Source of the DNA: Drosophila persimilis | Taxonomy: Eukaryota > Arthropoda > Insecta > Diptera > Drosophilidae | Length of the DNA stretch: 64,000 nucleotides | Assembly: GCF_003286085.1 (NCBI RefSeq) | Contig: NW_020825706.1 | Location: 2,666,001-2,730,000 of the forward strand | Direction: 5' to 3' | In this document: piece by piece, positions 44,201-54,020 of the stretch | How the letters are laid out: each line of letters begins with the position of its first letter | How positions within the stretch are numbered: position 1 is the first letter of the stretch | The notes under the pieces: generated by a model | Told to the model about the DNA's origin: nothing | The model's input: only the letters and a program-made list of their open reading frames with translations | The model's database searches: none | Made by a program: the position numbers and the translations under genes

Positions 44201-45767
44201 GTTAAATAAATTACCATAGCTCAGTATCATACAGTGAGGCAATAGATGGGCTTAGAGCTGCTTGAAATTCTGTTAAAATATAGTGGAAAATGCATTTAAA
44301 AACATTAAGAAAACCAGCAAACGTCAAGAGTTTCCGCGCTGAAATTCCTAGAAACTGAGGGACTTTTAGTGTCTCAAAAACCCCCTTTCTTCTTCAGTAA
44401 AGCCCTCTGCCCACAGCATTAGGAAATTAAATACTACTGGAGCACTTTATAGAGTCTTCCCTGCCCTCACAAAGCAGCTTCTTAGCTCTTTTAACCAGCC
44501 ATAAATCCGGCTAAAAATCCCGAAAAACCTCCCAGCGGATATGCAGAAAATTCTATAAAATTCGGCCCCTCCCCCACCCCAAGCGTTTCTCCGGTTGTCT
44601 TCATGGAAAAGCCACCAAAATAACCACAAAAAACAATTATAAAAACAACAATTACAGGAACAGCAACAACTATCACGCCTAACTATGAAGGCGGCAACTA
44701 TGGCGCTCCCCCCTTTCCTCTTCTGGATTTTGAGAGGCGTGGAGGGGAAATTAGTTTTCGCAGTGCAAAAACCTTATTGAAATTATAATTTATTTATTAG
44801 CAGCAGCAGCCAGCAGCCAGCAGCGGGGCATGCCACGGGGTGCAGGGGTCTGTGGCCGTGGAAATGAACTACGAAAATGTCAAACCAATTTGCTGCTGCT
44901 GTTGGAAAATTTCGTTCGTTGATTAGATTGTGGTGGTGCTGGCGGGGGGGTGAGGATGCGGATGCCCTGGCTAAAAATAGAAACAATAAAAAAACTTTTA
45001 ATTATGAAAACTGCAAAAATGTTGCCGTTGCTGTTGTTGTTGCTTGTAATTAAATTTTGATGGCACAGGTAAATGGAAGTTTTTCCAGGCAGAATCTTGG
45101 TAGACTCCCAACTGATTTGGCAACAAAAAATGCTGCTGCAGGAAGGATGCTGCTTCGTTTCTTGTCAGGAAGTTGTCCTGACAACACGACTCCCTCCCGC
45201 TCTCCCCTCTCTCTCCCTGCAAATGTTAATTTTAATGCAATGAAATGAGTTCTCCCCGAGAGATAGAGAAGGAAAGTTTTTCGGCTAGGACTATGAGGGT
45301 GGAAAAACCCCCCCAACCCTCTCCCACACCCACACATATGTCTGTGTCGTGTGCGTCTTGTGGCAAATAAAATGCTTTAGTGATTTGCCAAAAGTTTCGT
45401 CATTAAGGACACTTGCTGCCGCTGCAGACGCAGGCCCTTCATCACGCAGCGCACATTTTTGCGGGCACTTGATTACAGTTTTAGAATTTTCCATAGAATT
45501 TTCCCGGGGGGGGGGGAGGAATTTATTTGATTATTTGCTAGATTTTGTCCCCATAAATGACGACAGACTGTGTAAATCTGTCCGACAGTTTTAGTGGAAA
45601 ACATTTTCCACATTTCCATTTCCATAAAGCATTCGCAAATGTTTCTCTTGTGTGTGGCATGAAAATCAATCAAATGTATAAATGATTTAATTGTTTGAAC
45701 ATCCGATAATTGCACAAAGTCGATGTTCACTCGAGGGGAAGAAGTTTCCAGCGACCAAGAGACCGAC

Positions 45768-45800
<33 letters not shown>

Positions 45801-46080
45801 TTCCTTGACTAATGAATCGATGTCCTGTAAATGCCCCCTGGAAATGCCTCTGGAAATGCCACTGAAACGCGTGTGGGCGTGTATTGCGTGCTTCTTTGCC
45901 AATCATCCATTATCCATTATCCTTCACAAAAAGCGACAGAGAAAGGCAGCAGAAACCAGGCGAGGCGTTTAAGTGGAGGCAGACGTGTTGCGACACTCAG
46001 ATACCCCTTAGATTTACTCTTTCAAAAGGGAGAGTCTTACTGGAAGAGAGCCATCATTGGGGGGACAGAGAGAGAGAGGC
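41235..46080. other. Naam 3' UTR and gene-free DNA downstream
   Basis: The Naam 3' UTR probably ends after AATAAA at 41493. Beyond it are C/G runs (42183-42200), CA and TG tracts (42499-42523, 42548-42564, 42796-42816), a GGCAGC hexamer run (42608-42645), GGAGTCC/CCTGGAGT repeats (42890-42925, 43115-43160) and a GA tract (45770-45800). No coding region with a recognisable domain or splice structure was found. Confidence 0.55.
41493..41498 (+). terminator. Naam: Polyadenylation signal of Naam
   Basis: AATAAA lies 259 bp after the Naam stop codon, with another at 41471. Either could direct 3' processing. The sequence that follows is GT- and T-containing, as usual for downstream elements, but not strongly so. 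Confidence 0.6.
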
Positions 46081-46089
46081 AGAGAAAGG

Positions 46090-46775
46090 GCACCTTTACG
46101 CTGGTAAGCCACAGTGGAAGAGAGCTGGAGAGCAAGAGAGAGAGGAAGAACGACTGTAAAGCCCATTCCTCACTGCTTAGCCACACTGGGAGAGAGATCG
46201 AATGTAAAGCATGTAAAGTCTCACTGCTTAGCCACACTGGGAGAGGGATAAACGGACTTTGTTGCCCTTCCTCATTGCTTAGCCACTCTTTGAGAGGGAT
46301 ACAACTTTTCTAAAGACCATTCTATATGACGAAGCTACACTGGGAGAAAGAGAAAGAGATAGAGATAGAACGACTATAAAGCTCATTCTTCACTGCTAAT
46401 CCACACTGGGCGAGCGATAAAATGCTTCTATATCCCATTCTTTACTGCTAAGCCACGCTGGCAGAGGGATAAAAGGACTATATAGCCCTTCATCACTGCT
46501 AAGCCACACTGGGAGAGAGCGAGAGAGAAAGAGAGAGCGAGGGATACAGATAAAACGACTTTATTGCCAAATATTCAGTGCTAAGCCAAACTGGGAGAGA
46601 GATGGAATTCTACTATATCCCATTATTTACTGGCTAAGCCACACTGTAATAGAGAGAAAGATAGAGAGAGCGAGGGAGAAACATACAATGACTTTGAAGC
46701 CCATTCTTAACTGCTAAGCTACACCAATTAAGAGTCAATTCTTCACTGCTAAGCCACTCTAGGAGAGAGGAAAGA
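46090..46775 (+). repeat. ~50-75-bp tandem array with CACTGCTAAGCCACACTGGGAGAG core
   Basis: About a dozen units carry a variant of CACTGCTAAGCCACACTGG followed by a GAGA run of variable length and a link such as TAAAACGACTATAGCCCATTCTT. Core copies are near 46108, 46178, 46230, 46280, 46335, 46400, 46452, 46500, 46572, 46635, 46715 and 46750. Unit length varies mainly through growth of the GAGA tract. No continuous open frame runs through the whole array. Confidence 0.93.
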
Positions 46776-48760
46776 CTCTATCCATTCATTTTGATCCAAA
46801 AACAACGCTTTTTGGTAACCAAAAGATAGATAAGCCCATGATCTACACAAATCAGATACACCCCTTTGGCCCTCCCCCTCCCCCACTGAATATTACAGGG
46901 TATAATTATAACCTTGTTGCGATTGCCCCTTGGGGACCCATGCGTCGTATACGTGATATTTTTTAATTACTTTCAAAATGCTTTTCCGGTCGTGGGGGGG
47001 CAAAATTTCATTTTAATTGCCACAAAACCAGATCCAAAGACCGCTTCTTGCCAACAAATTTTCTAGCCCCAAAAGTGCCGTGTCCCTCTGTCCCCAAACT
47101 GCGGAAAATCTGCCAAAAAACTAGAAAACACAGATGGATTTTCTTTGCGAAAATGAAAATTTAATTAATGCCCAACACTAAAAAGCAGAAAAACCAAAAA
47201 TGCAAACGCACACACGATGCCCCTCTAGAGAGAGAGAGTTTTCTATTTTCTCGAAAACTAATATGGAAAATATTTTGTATTTGTGAGGCAAAAGTTTTTG
47301 CCACAGCAACAGAGAGGCGGGGGGAGGGGCTTTTCCACTCTTTAGAGGAGGGGTAAGGACTTGCTTTAAGTGTCGCTGTGGTGTCATTAGCTGGCAGGAT
47401 GGTTCCAGGGACTTGTGGGACGGCACTAATCAAATGGAAATATTTAAAAGAAGATAAAGTGCAGGAATAGTGGGAGAAACAGTGCTTGAGAGCTCGGCGA
47501 ATTTTAGGCATGATATATTCAGAGCTTCCTGCTCTTCATCTGAGCTCTTTATTCGAAGCTATTAATGCTTCAGAAGTCGGCAAACCCCTCTCTCTCGTAC
47601 ACTCACTCGTGAAAATCAAACCCCAAAATGGCCCCAACTTCATATCAAAGGTCATACCGCACTATTAAATCCAATGCCGTATGAAATTTTGTGGCATTTA
47701 AAGCGCAAATGAAACGAAATTAGCGCCTAAAAGGGGCAACAAGGGGCAGAAGAGGCGGCAGCAGGAGCATAACGAGGGGCAGGCAGGCAGCATAACGAAG
47801 GGGGGAGAGGGGCAGGCAGTCGGCACAGCAGTGAGCAGAACGAATGAACGAGCGGTACAGCAATGAAAAGGCATTTAAAATGTCAACACGACCACAACAT
47901 CGTGTGCGAAATGGTCAGCAAAAGGTGTGTATACATATCCCCAGATACATATGTATCTGTATCTGTATCTGTATCTGTGCAGTGCTCTGTATCTGTATCT
48001 GGGTGGACTTTTGCGGTTGCACCAAAAGTAAACCAAAAGTGACACACAGCCAGAGCGAGAGAGACAGGGAGAGAGAGGGTCAAAGGTGAGAGCAGGGCAG
48101 AGGGTACGCTTAAATGCTTGACCACGAAAAGGCCATTAGAAAATGGTCAGCGTACTGTTGGAAGGGAAAGGGTACGGCCAAAGGGCACGGAAAAGCCATC
48201 GCCTGTGACAGTCGGAAAATTAGAAGCGAGCGAGCGAGCGAGAGCTAGAGTTTTCGCAGAAGAAAACCACAAAACGTTTGCCCCCGAAAAACACACACGT
48301 GTAAAAGTTTTACCAAGTTTTTTTTTCCCCCGGCCAGAAGGTGAAACAGGTAGAGACAGATCTCTCCGGCAAAAGGCCAAAGGTAGGAGGGAAAATGTTT
48401 TCGCCTGGAAACTTGACGCGCGTTGGAAAATCTCAGAGACGGAGAGAGAGACACGTATAAACTTTAATTTACAAAATTTAGAAAATTTATGTATACATTT
48501 TTGCCTCATTTATGGGCCACATCAAACATTAAAGACAAGTTTTTCACACATTTTGGACAAAGTTTGGACAAATCACTTACTAATTGATGGACCATGTCCT
48601 TAAATACTTTGGTATGTATAGAATAATCTGGGAAATAGTACAAAAAACACTTTTCTTTAATGAAAATAGTTGGGAGATTGCTTAACTATTAATTTTATAT
48701 GTGTTTTAATATAAAGATCTGTTTTTTTGAGGCTTAGATTAAGTGTTAAGCCTAGAATTC
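46776..48760. other. Gene-free DNA
   Basis: No gene is supported. The stretch includes a TATCTG repeat (47950-47980, 47988-48002), GA-rich sequence (48055-48080) and GAGCGAGC repeats (48228-48244). Open frames are charged or serine-rich without conserved features. Confidence 0.5.
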
Positions 48761-48834
48761 CATGATAAAAGAAGTATCTTTGGCTGCAAGTAAAAGTGTT
48801 TTAAAAAGAGGGATATTACAGATCCCTGAGTCTT

Positions 48835-49083
48835 CGAAAGGCGACTGCTCTACAGGCAGCTGCTTTGAGGACTCCCTTTTGAAGGTGTCTGTCCTTCCAG
48901 AGAAGCTCCAGGCCCAGCTACAGCTTCCAGCTGAAACCCTGTCCGGATGACCTCATCTTGGTCAAGTGTGTGTTAAAGGGCATCCAGCCAGGTCCGCCTC
49001 TGAGGCACCTACAGAACGGTCAGGATATCACACTCTTCGATGGCCTGAGGAAAGGGCTCTCTTCTGTGGATATTCCTGGATCT
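48835..49083 (+). pseudogene. Possible decayed coding island, weakly takeout/JHBP-like
   Basis: GC content rises here against AT-rich flanks and all three plus-strand frames stay partly open. The most protein-like frame runs from an in-frame stop at about 48880 to a TGA at 49090-49092 and includes LKPCPDD, a second cysteine nine residues on, LKGIQ and HLQNG. The C-x8-C spacing with a following GI and later G recalls the N-terminal part of takeout-like juvenile-hormone-binding proteins, but the match is weak. A different frame carries a cysteine-containing stretch just upstream (48762-48950), and a third continues downstream to about 49168. No start with a signal peptide or convincing splice set joins them. 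It may be a frame-shifted remnant, part of a real gene I cannot splice, or chance. Confidence 0.25.
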
Positions 49084-49169
49084 GCCCTGTGAAGATTACC
49101 TTCCCGGAAGGCTTTCAAATGCCAAGACCATCAAAGATCTGGGCGAACAGAAGCCAGCTCCTTCTTGAA

Positions 49170-52100
49170 GTAACATTTCTGGTAGATATTTTGTTGATAT
49201 TCATTACAATTTTGTTTCAATTTATTCTTAAGCAATATATGTATATACCAGCACGCTGCAAAATGTTACAAAAGTGTTTACATTTTGCTTATATTTTTAA
49301 GTGCACACCACCAGACCCCTTCTCCACCCCATGGCTGGTAGCTCCAGGATGTATGAGCCACCTCTTCAGCCTCTCCGGCGTCCAGCTCCTCAAAATATGG
49401 CTATTTCAAGGGCTCATACATGGCAGTGGTTGTGCTGCCAAACCATTATCAAACCGTAATCCTCTTGGGGAGTATTTCCACCATGTTTTTTTATCATTAT
49501 CCCCCTCTGGAAGTATTACCCACTCGGTTTTCCATCACTAATTCCCGCCTGGCAGTGTTTCCACCCCTTTTTCCAACAACTAATAATCTACCTCTTGTTT
49601 TCCAATGGCCAAATCCACTCTAGAAGTGGATACTCTCAATGATAAGCGTTTTCAAAGGCCACATGATTTTAAACAGTTATCAAAATATTTCAATAAATTT
49701 TCTTCATTTGGGATTTTGCATTCTCCGTTTGGTTTTCATGTTTTAAGTTATTTATTCCATTTTATTTATTATTTATTCCATTTATTAAGGCCTGGTAGTG
49801 CCTTTGGGTTTGCCAAGAAAACACTTTCCTTTATTTCCATTTATCTGAGAGTCATCTGCCATTTGTTGCTGCATTTAAATTTTCACTTAATTTTCCCATG
49901 AAACACACATACATTTTCCCTAAACAAATTTTCCCTTTCTTAGATTTTTTTGGGGTCCTGTCTAGAAATCAACAGAGTCACGCTCTGATTCCCCTAAACA
50001 CACAAAAAGATACACCTGCATTTGTATCTGTATCTTCTCCGTGTGCGTGTGTGTGTGTGTGTGTCGGGCTTAGATGCGTGTTTATGTCTGTGTGAGAGAG
50101 TGAGAGTATAATCTGTTTTGCCGCAATGCCGTTGAATGTATAATAAAGCACATGACTTTGGTTCTTTTATGGTTTTTGTCCCGTGCTTAAATTTGGGTAC
50201 GCCACACAGTGGTAGCCCCCTGCCACAAGCCGCATGCCGCATGCCGCATGCCGCACCTTGGAAACATCAACAGAAACAATGACCACTCTGGCACGACCCT
50301 GCTTCTAAATCCCGGACTTGCCAGACTCCAGACCAAATGAGGATTTGGGGCCAACTCCGGAATGACTGAGGTTTTCCTCTGGACTTTGCTGTTGATGTTT
50401 TCCAGGCAGCGGCAAGAGGCAGTGGCAAGACCAACGACAACAATGTGCAACAATTAAATGTCAAACAGTATGCTGGCAGCCTTTCGCATTTTGATGGACG
50501 CTTAAAATCACTGCAACTGTCAGCGTGACTGGAGCTTGGGAGCCGAAGCCGAAGCTGAAGCCGGAGCCCCGTTCATTTGTGGCATGAACACAAGTCACGG
50601 AACGGTCACACACATCACACACACAAAGCGAGAGAGGGAGAGCCTTTGCTGAAGAGCCAGGTGCACATAGCGTTTAAAATGTACACCCATAAACAAAAGT
50701 GCAAACAAAGCCATAAACAAGTGGAGCTACCAGCGAAGGGTAAAGGGAGGGGTCTAGGGGGTGTGGCAGGAACTTTCAACCCCCGCAACTACTATGTTTA
50801 TGCTTCTCTATATCCTTTTTGCCGATGTTCTCTCTGTGTGTGTGTGCGTGTGTGTGTCCATGCCCGCCGTTCGCCGACGCCGATGTCGTTTGTTAGGTTT
50901 TGCCTGCCTGCCTGTCGCGCTGCCCTGAAAGGCACAGTGGTTCCACAATCAATGAGAAATGAAGGAAATTTTATAGGGAAAGACAAAAGCCAGCTCTAAG
51001 GTGGATTTGAGGCGAGTATCATGATGTCGCGGCACGTGTGCTGCCACAGAAAATCTCTTTCGATATTCGATGAATTTTTATTAAAAAATCAAAGAGTTCT
51101 TTAGAGCCGTTCACTAGGAAAGCCAAAAACTAAAGCCCAAACCTATTTTAAGGAGCAATAAGGCGGAGTATCTTAATGTCGCGCCACTTGTGCCTCTACA
51201 GAAAACATCATCCTTTCTTTTCAATGAAATTTGTTTTAAAAATGTCGAAGAGAACCCAAAAGAAAGTTTCCCTCCTCTCAAGGACCCTGAAAATATTCTC
51301 CTTCACATTTGCAATCACTCCTGCCACACTGCTCCAGCTGCTGGTGGCACTTGCACCTCTCTGCCGTGCCACGTAGCGACATTGAATGTCTGTGCAACAC
51401 CGCGGCGCTTCCATTCCATTCCATTCCACTCCATGGCGACGGATACCTTTCCACTCCATGCGGAATACCATCCCCGACCCCCATCCTGCCATTCCCTGCA
51501 TCCACTGCCATTCCGGTGGCTGGTCTCTCGCTGCCTCCCCCTGCCACTGCCACTGTGCCACACAGCCTTACAGTTTGTTAGCTTTGCTTTGTGATGTGGA
51601 GCTCGCCTCGCAGCTCCCTTCTTCTATGATACTCAACGTGTGCCCCCAACGTCCATGACGGCGGATGGGTGGTAGTTTTATGGCTGTGTTGGGGGGAGTG
51701 GAGCCTTCGTCGAAGCCTTTGCCTGTCAGCGTTTTCTCTGGCGCTGCTGCTGCTGTGTGCGCTTTGTTTTTAATACATGTACGTGGCGGTGGCATCATCA
51801 TCGTTTATTATTTTATTTTTGTGTGTGCGTATACGTAATATGGCAAAGGATATGGCCCAACAGGACACAGATACAAACATAACCCATGGGTCCATGTCAC
51901 GCACACATTAGAAGGTAAACAGAGCACAGGACACGCGTTGCGTTGCGTTCCGTTGCGTTCCGTTTCGTTTCGTTTCGATCGGCCACTCGGATGCATAAAC
52001 ATTTGGACATTCCACAGCCATAGCTCCTTCAGGACATGCTTATCCTTGCGTGTGGGTTGCGAACTAAATTAAATTTTTACATCAACATTTGCGCTTCATT

Positions 52101-52374
52101 AGAGCCGCAGCAGCAGCAGCAGCAGGGGGACTCCCAAAGGATGTGTCTGTAGTGGAGTGTTGCCCCTGCCGCACTTGGACAAATGAGTGGCGCAAACACC
52201 ACTAAATTAGCCCCTGAAACGGAAGGAAGCAATGGCCAGGATGTGTGCCGCCTGCGGCCCAATGGCTCCAGCTGATAATTGGCTATAAGAAGGAGTAAGG
52301 CTTTAAGAGAGACTTTTTCTGGAATTTAATTTTGATTTGGATACATGACAATACTAAAGGACTAAAGGACACTT
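49170..52374. other. Gene-free DNA with simple repeats
   Basis: No supported gene. Items seen: GCCGCAT repeats (about 50228-50252), GAAGCCGAAGC (50545-50565), TG tracts (50041-50062, 50833-50855), a diverged direct repeat of about 50 bp at 51012 and 51160, CCATTCCATTC pentamers (51408-51432), CGTTGCGTTCCGTTTCG (51936-51976) and a CAG tract (52104-52122). Confidence 0.5.
49440..49610 (+). repeat. ~48-bp degenerate tandem repeat
   Basis: Three to four units share (G/C)AGTATTTCCACC / CAGTGTTTCCACCCC, a TTTTTCC block and AACTAATAAT / CATCACTAATT. Starts are near 49468, 49510 and 49555. Divergence is high. Confidence 0.6.
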
Positions 52375-52704
52375 TCAATCATAATTAACTTCCGTCTCCA
52401 GCGGCTTCTTGGACAGACAGCAGATCTTTCGCTTAAGCACACACAAAGTGAGAAAATAACCCTTGAACTGATCCTTGCAGTTGTCCTCCTCCCGACAGAC
52501 GCCACCTTCGGCATAACAGGACTTGAAATCTGTTCAGTCAGGGAATAGAAGAAAAGAGATTAAGGATACAGGTATACACCCAAAAGGACACTCACGTTCC
52601 TGCTTCGGATGCTGGAGCGTGTAGTAGCCGCCCACTATAAAAAAAACTATCACAAAAATTAACGACAATATGCCCATAACGATGTTCAAATTAAATTTGA
52701 TCAT
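52375..52704 (-). CDS. Small membrane-anchored or secreted six-cysteine protein (87 aa)
   Basis: Two exons on the minus strand, 52704-52596 and 52529-52375, are joined across a 66-bp intron (GTGAGT donor, AACAG acceptor, phase 1). Exon 1 encodes a basic N-tip and a strongly hydrophobic segment at about residues 9-28, either a signal anchor or an uncleaved or late-cleaved signal peptide. Exon 2 encodes six cysteines spaced C-x6-C-x5-C-x11-C-x6-CC, then a short charged tail. That spacing falls inside the usual beta-defensin range, and the region before the last CC is basic (VLKRKI). The gene plan (hydrophobic exon, phase-1 intron just before the cysteine module) equals that of the two mini-genes at 3.4-4.0 kb, although sequence identity outside the cysteines is negligible. 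The frame contains no stop across the junction and ends with TGA at 52375-52377. No named family is recognised. Confidence 0.82.
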
Positions 52705-53110
52705 TTTGGATCTAGGCAGCCCAGAATCCTCTGGGTTTAATCACAAATAAGATTTTTTAGCTTCTTTCAAAGTGAAAGTTAATTCTATGATTTCTCTCTA
52801 TTTTTGTTTCTCTCTCTACTTTCTCCCTGTTGATGAAGTCCCTCCAACAGCCTGCTGTGCTGCTGCTGCTTAACCCTCTAAGTGAGTGAGTAAATTATTA
52901 TCATAATAATGCAAAAGTGCAGCATTCATCTCTCTCTTCCTCTCTCCCTCTTTCTCTCACTCTCTGTCCATCTTTCTACGGCTGTCTATGGGGCCAATGT
53001 TCAAATTGAAACTTCTTAATTAAAAACTTGCAGAAGCAGCAGCAAATCGAGGAGAAGGATGCACGGAGAGAAATCACAAAACACTTCTGAAGAGTAAACC
53101 TCAAAAAAAG
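52705..53110. other. 5' flank of the minus-strand cysteine-rich gene
   Basis: This stretch should contain the promoter of the gene ending at 52375. It holds CTCTCT/TTTCTC pyrimidine tracts (about 52790-52990), a GCTGCTGCTGCT run (52858-52870) and TTATTATCATAATAATG. No clear TATA box at a suitable distance from the ATG was found on the minus strand. Confidence 0.45.
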
Positions 53111-53119
53111 GAAGTATAT

Positions 53120-54020
53120 TTGCAGAAAATACTAGAAAAATAGCAGAGAATACCAAAAAACGATAAGACTAAAGAAAATACCAAAGTACTAATACGAATA
53201 CTTACTAAATACAAGAAAAATAGTCGAAATTACCAGGTAATACTAAGAAATACTCGAAAAATACCAGTTAAATACTGGAAAAAAACTTAAAAATTAAGAA
53301 AGATCAAATAATTTTTCATAAGACTAGAAATACTGAAGTTACAAGGTAAAACTAGGAATTACTCGAAAAATACCAGAACAATACTAGAAAAACCCATAAA
53401 AATTAAGAAAAATTAGATACATTTTTCATAATACAAGAAATACTATAAAAATACTCAAAATTACCATATAATACTAGAAAATACTCGAAAAATAGTAAAC
53501 AAATACTAGAAAGTACCATACAAAAAAAGATATATATGATACATTTTTATACAGATAATACTAGGAGATACTCGAAAAATACTAGATTCATACTATAAAA
53601 TACCATGAAAACTAAGAAAAAGACATACATTTTCCATGATAGCACTAAGAACAAGAAAATACGATAAAACTTAAAAATGTAAAATACTATTGAATACCCT
53701 AGAAAAAAAGCAGAAAAAATACTAGAAAATACCACATACTTTTAAGTTTTAGCAACTAGCATATAATACTAGATAGTGCCTGTACAATATCAATTGATAT
53801 ACCAGAAAATATAAGAAAAATATCGCAAAATACTAGAAAAGTCCACTTTGTTCTGAAGAACCATACATATTCCAACAGATTAATAGAAAATTCAATAAAA
53901 TATTCAAAATAATCACTGAATATAAAAAAATACAATCAAATACTGGAAAAGTACTGGAATATATCACAAAAATACCGTAAAATGTCATAAAAGATCTAAA
54001 AATACCAACTAGTACTTACA
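53120..54020 (+). repeat. TACCAGAAAA-type degenerate repeat island 2
   Basis: About 900 bp consist of AATACTAGAAAATACC, ACTCGAAAAATACCAG and similar words with irregular 10-20-bp spacing. Longer phrases (ATAATACTAGAAA + ATACTCGAAAAATA + AAGAAAAA + ATACATTTTTCATA) recur at roughly 110-120-bp intervals near 53235, 53345, 53465 and 53565, showing a second-level tandem duplication. Confidence 0.85.

Noticed and set aside
46090-46775. Regularly spaced repeats resembling a CRISPR array
   Set aside because: The units are diverged tandem repeats with related spacers in a eukaryotic genome. No cas genes are present.
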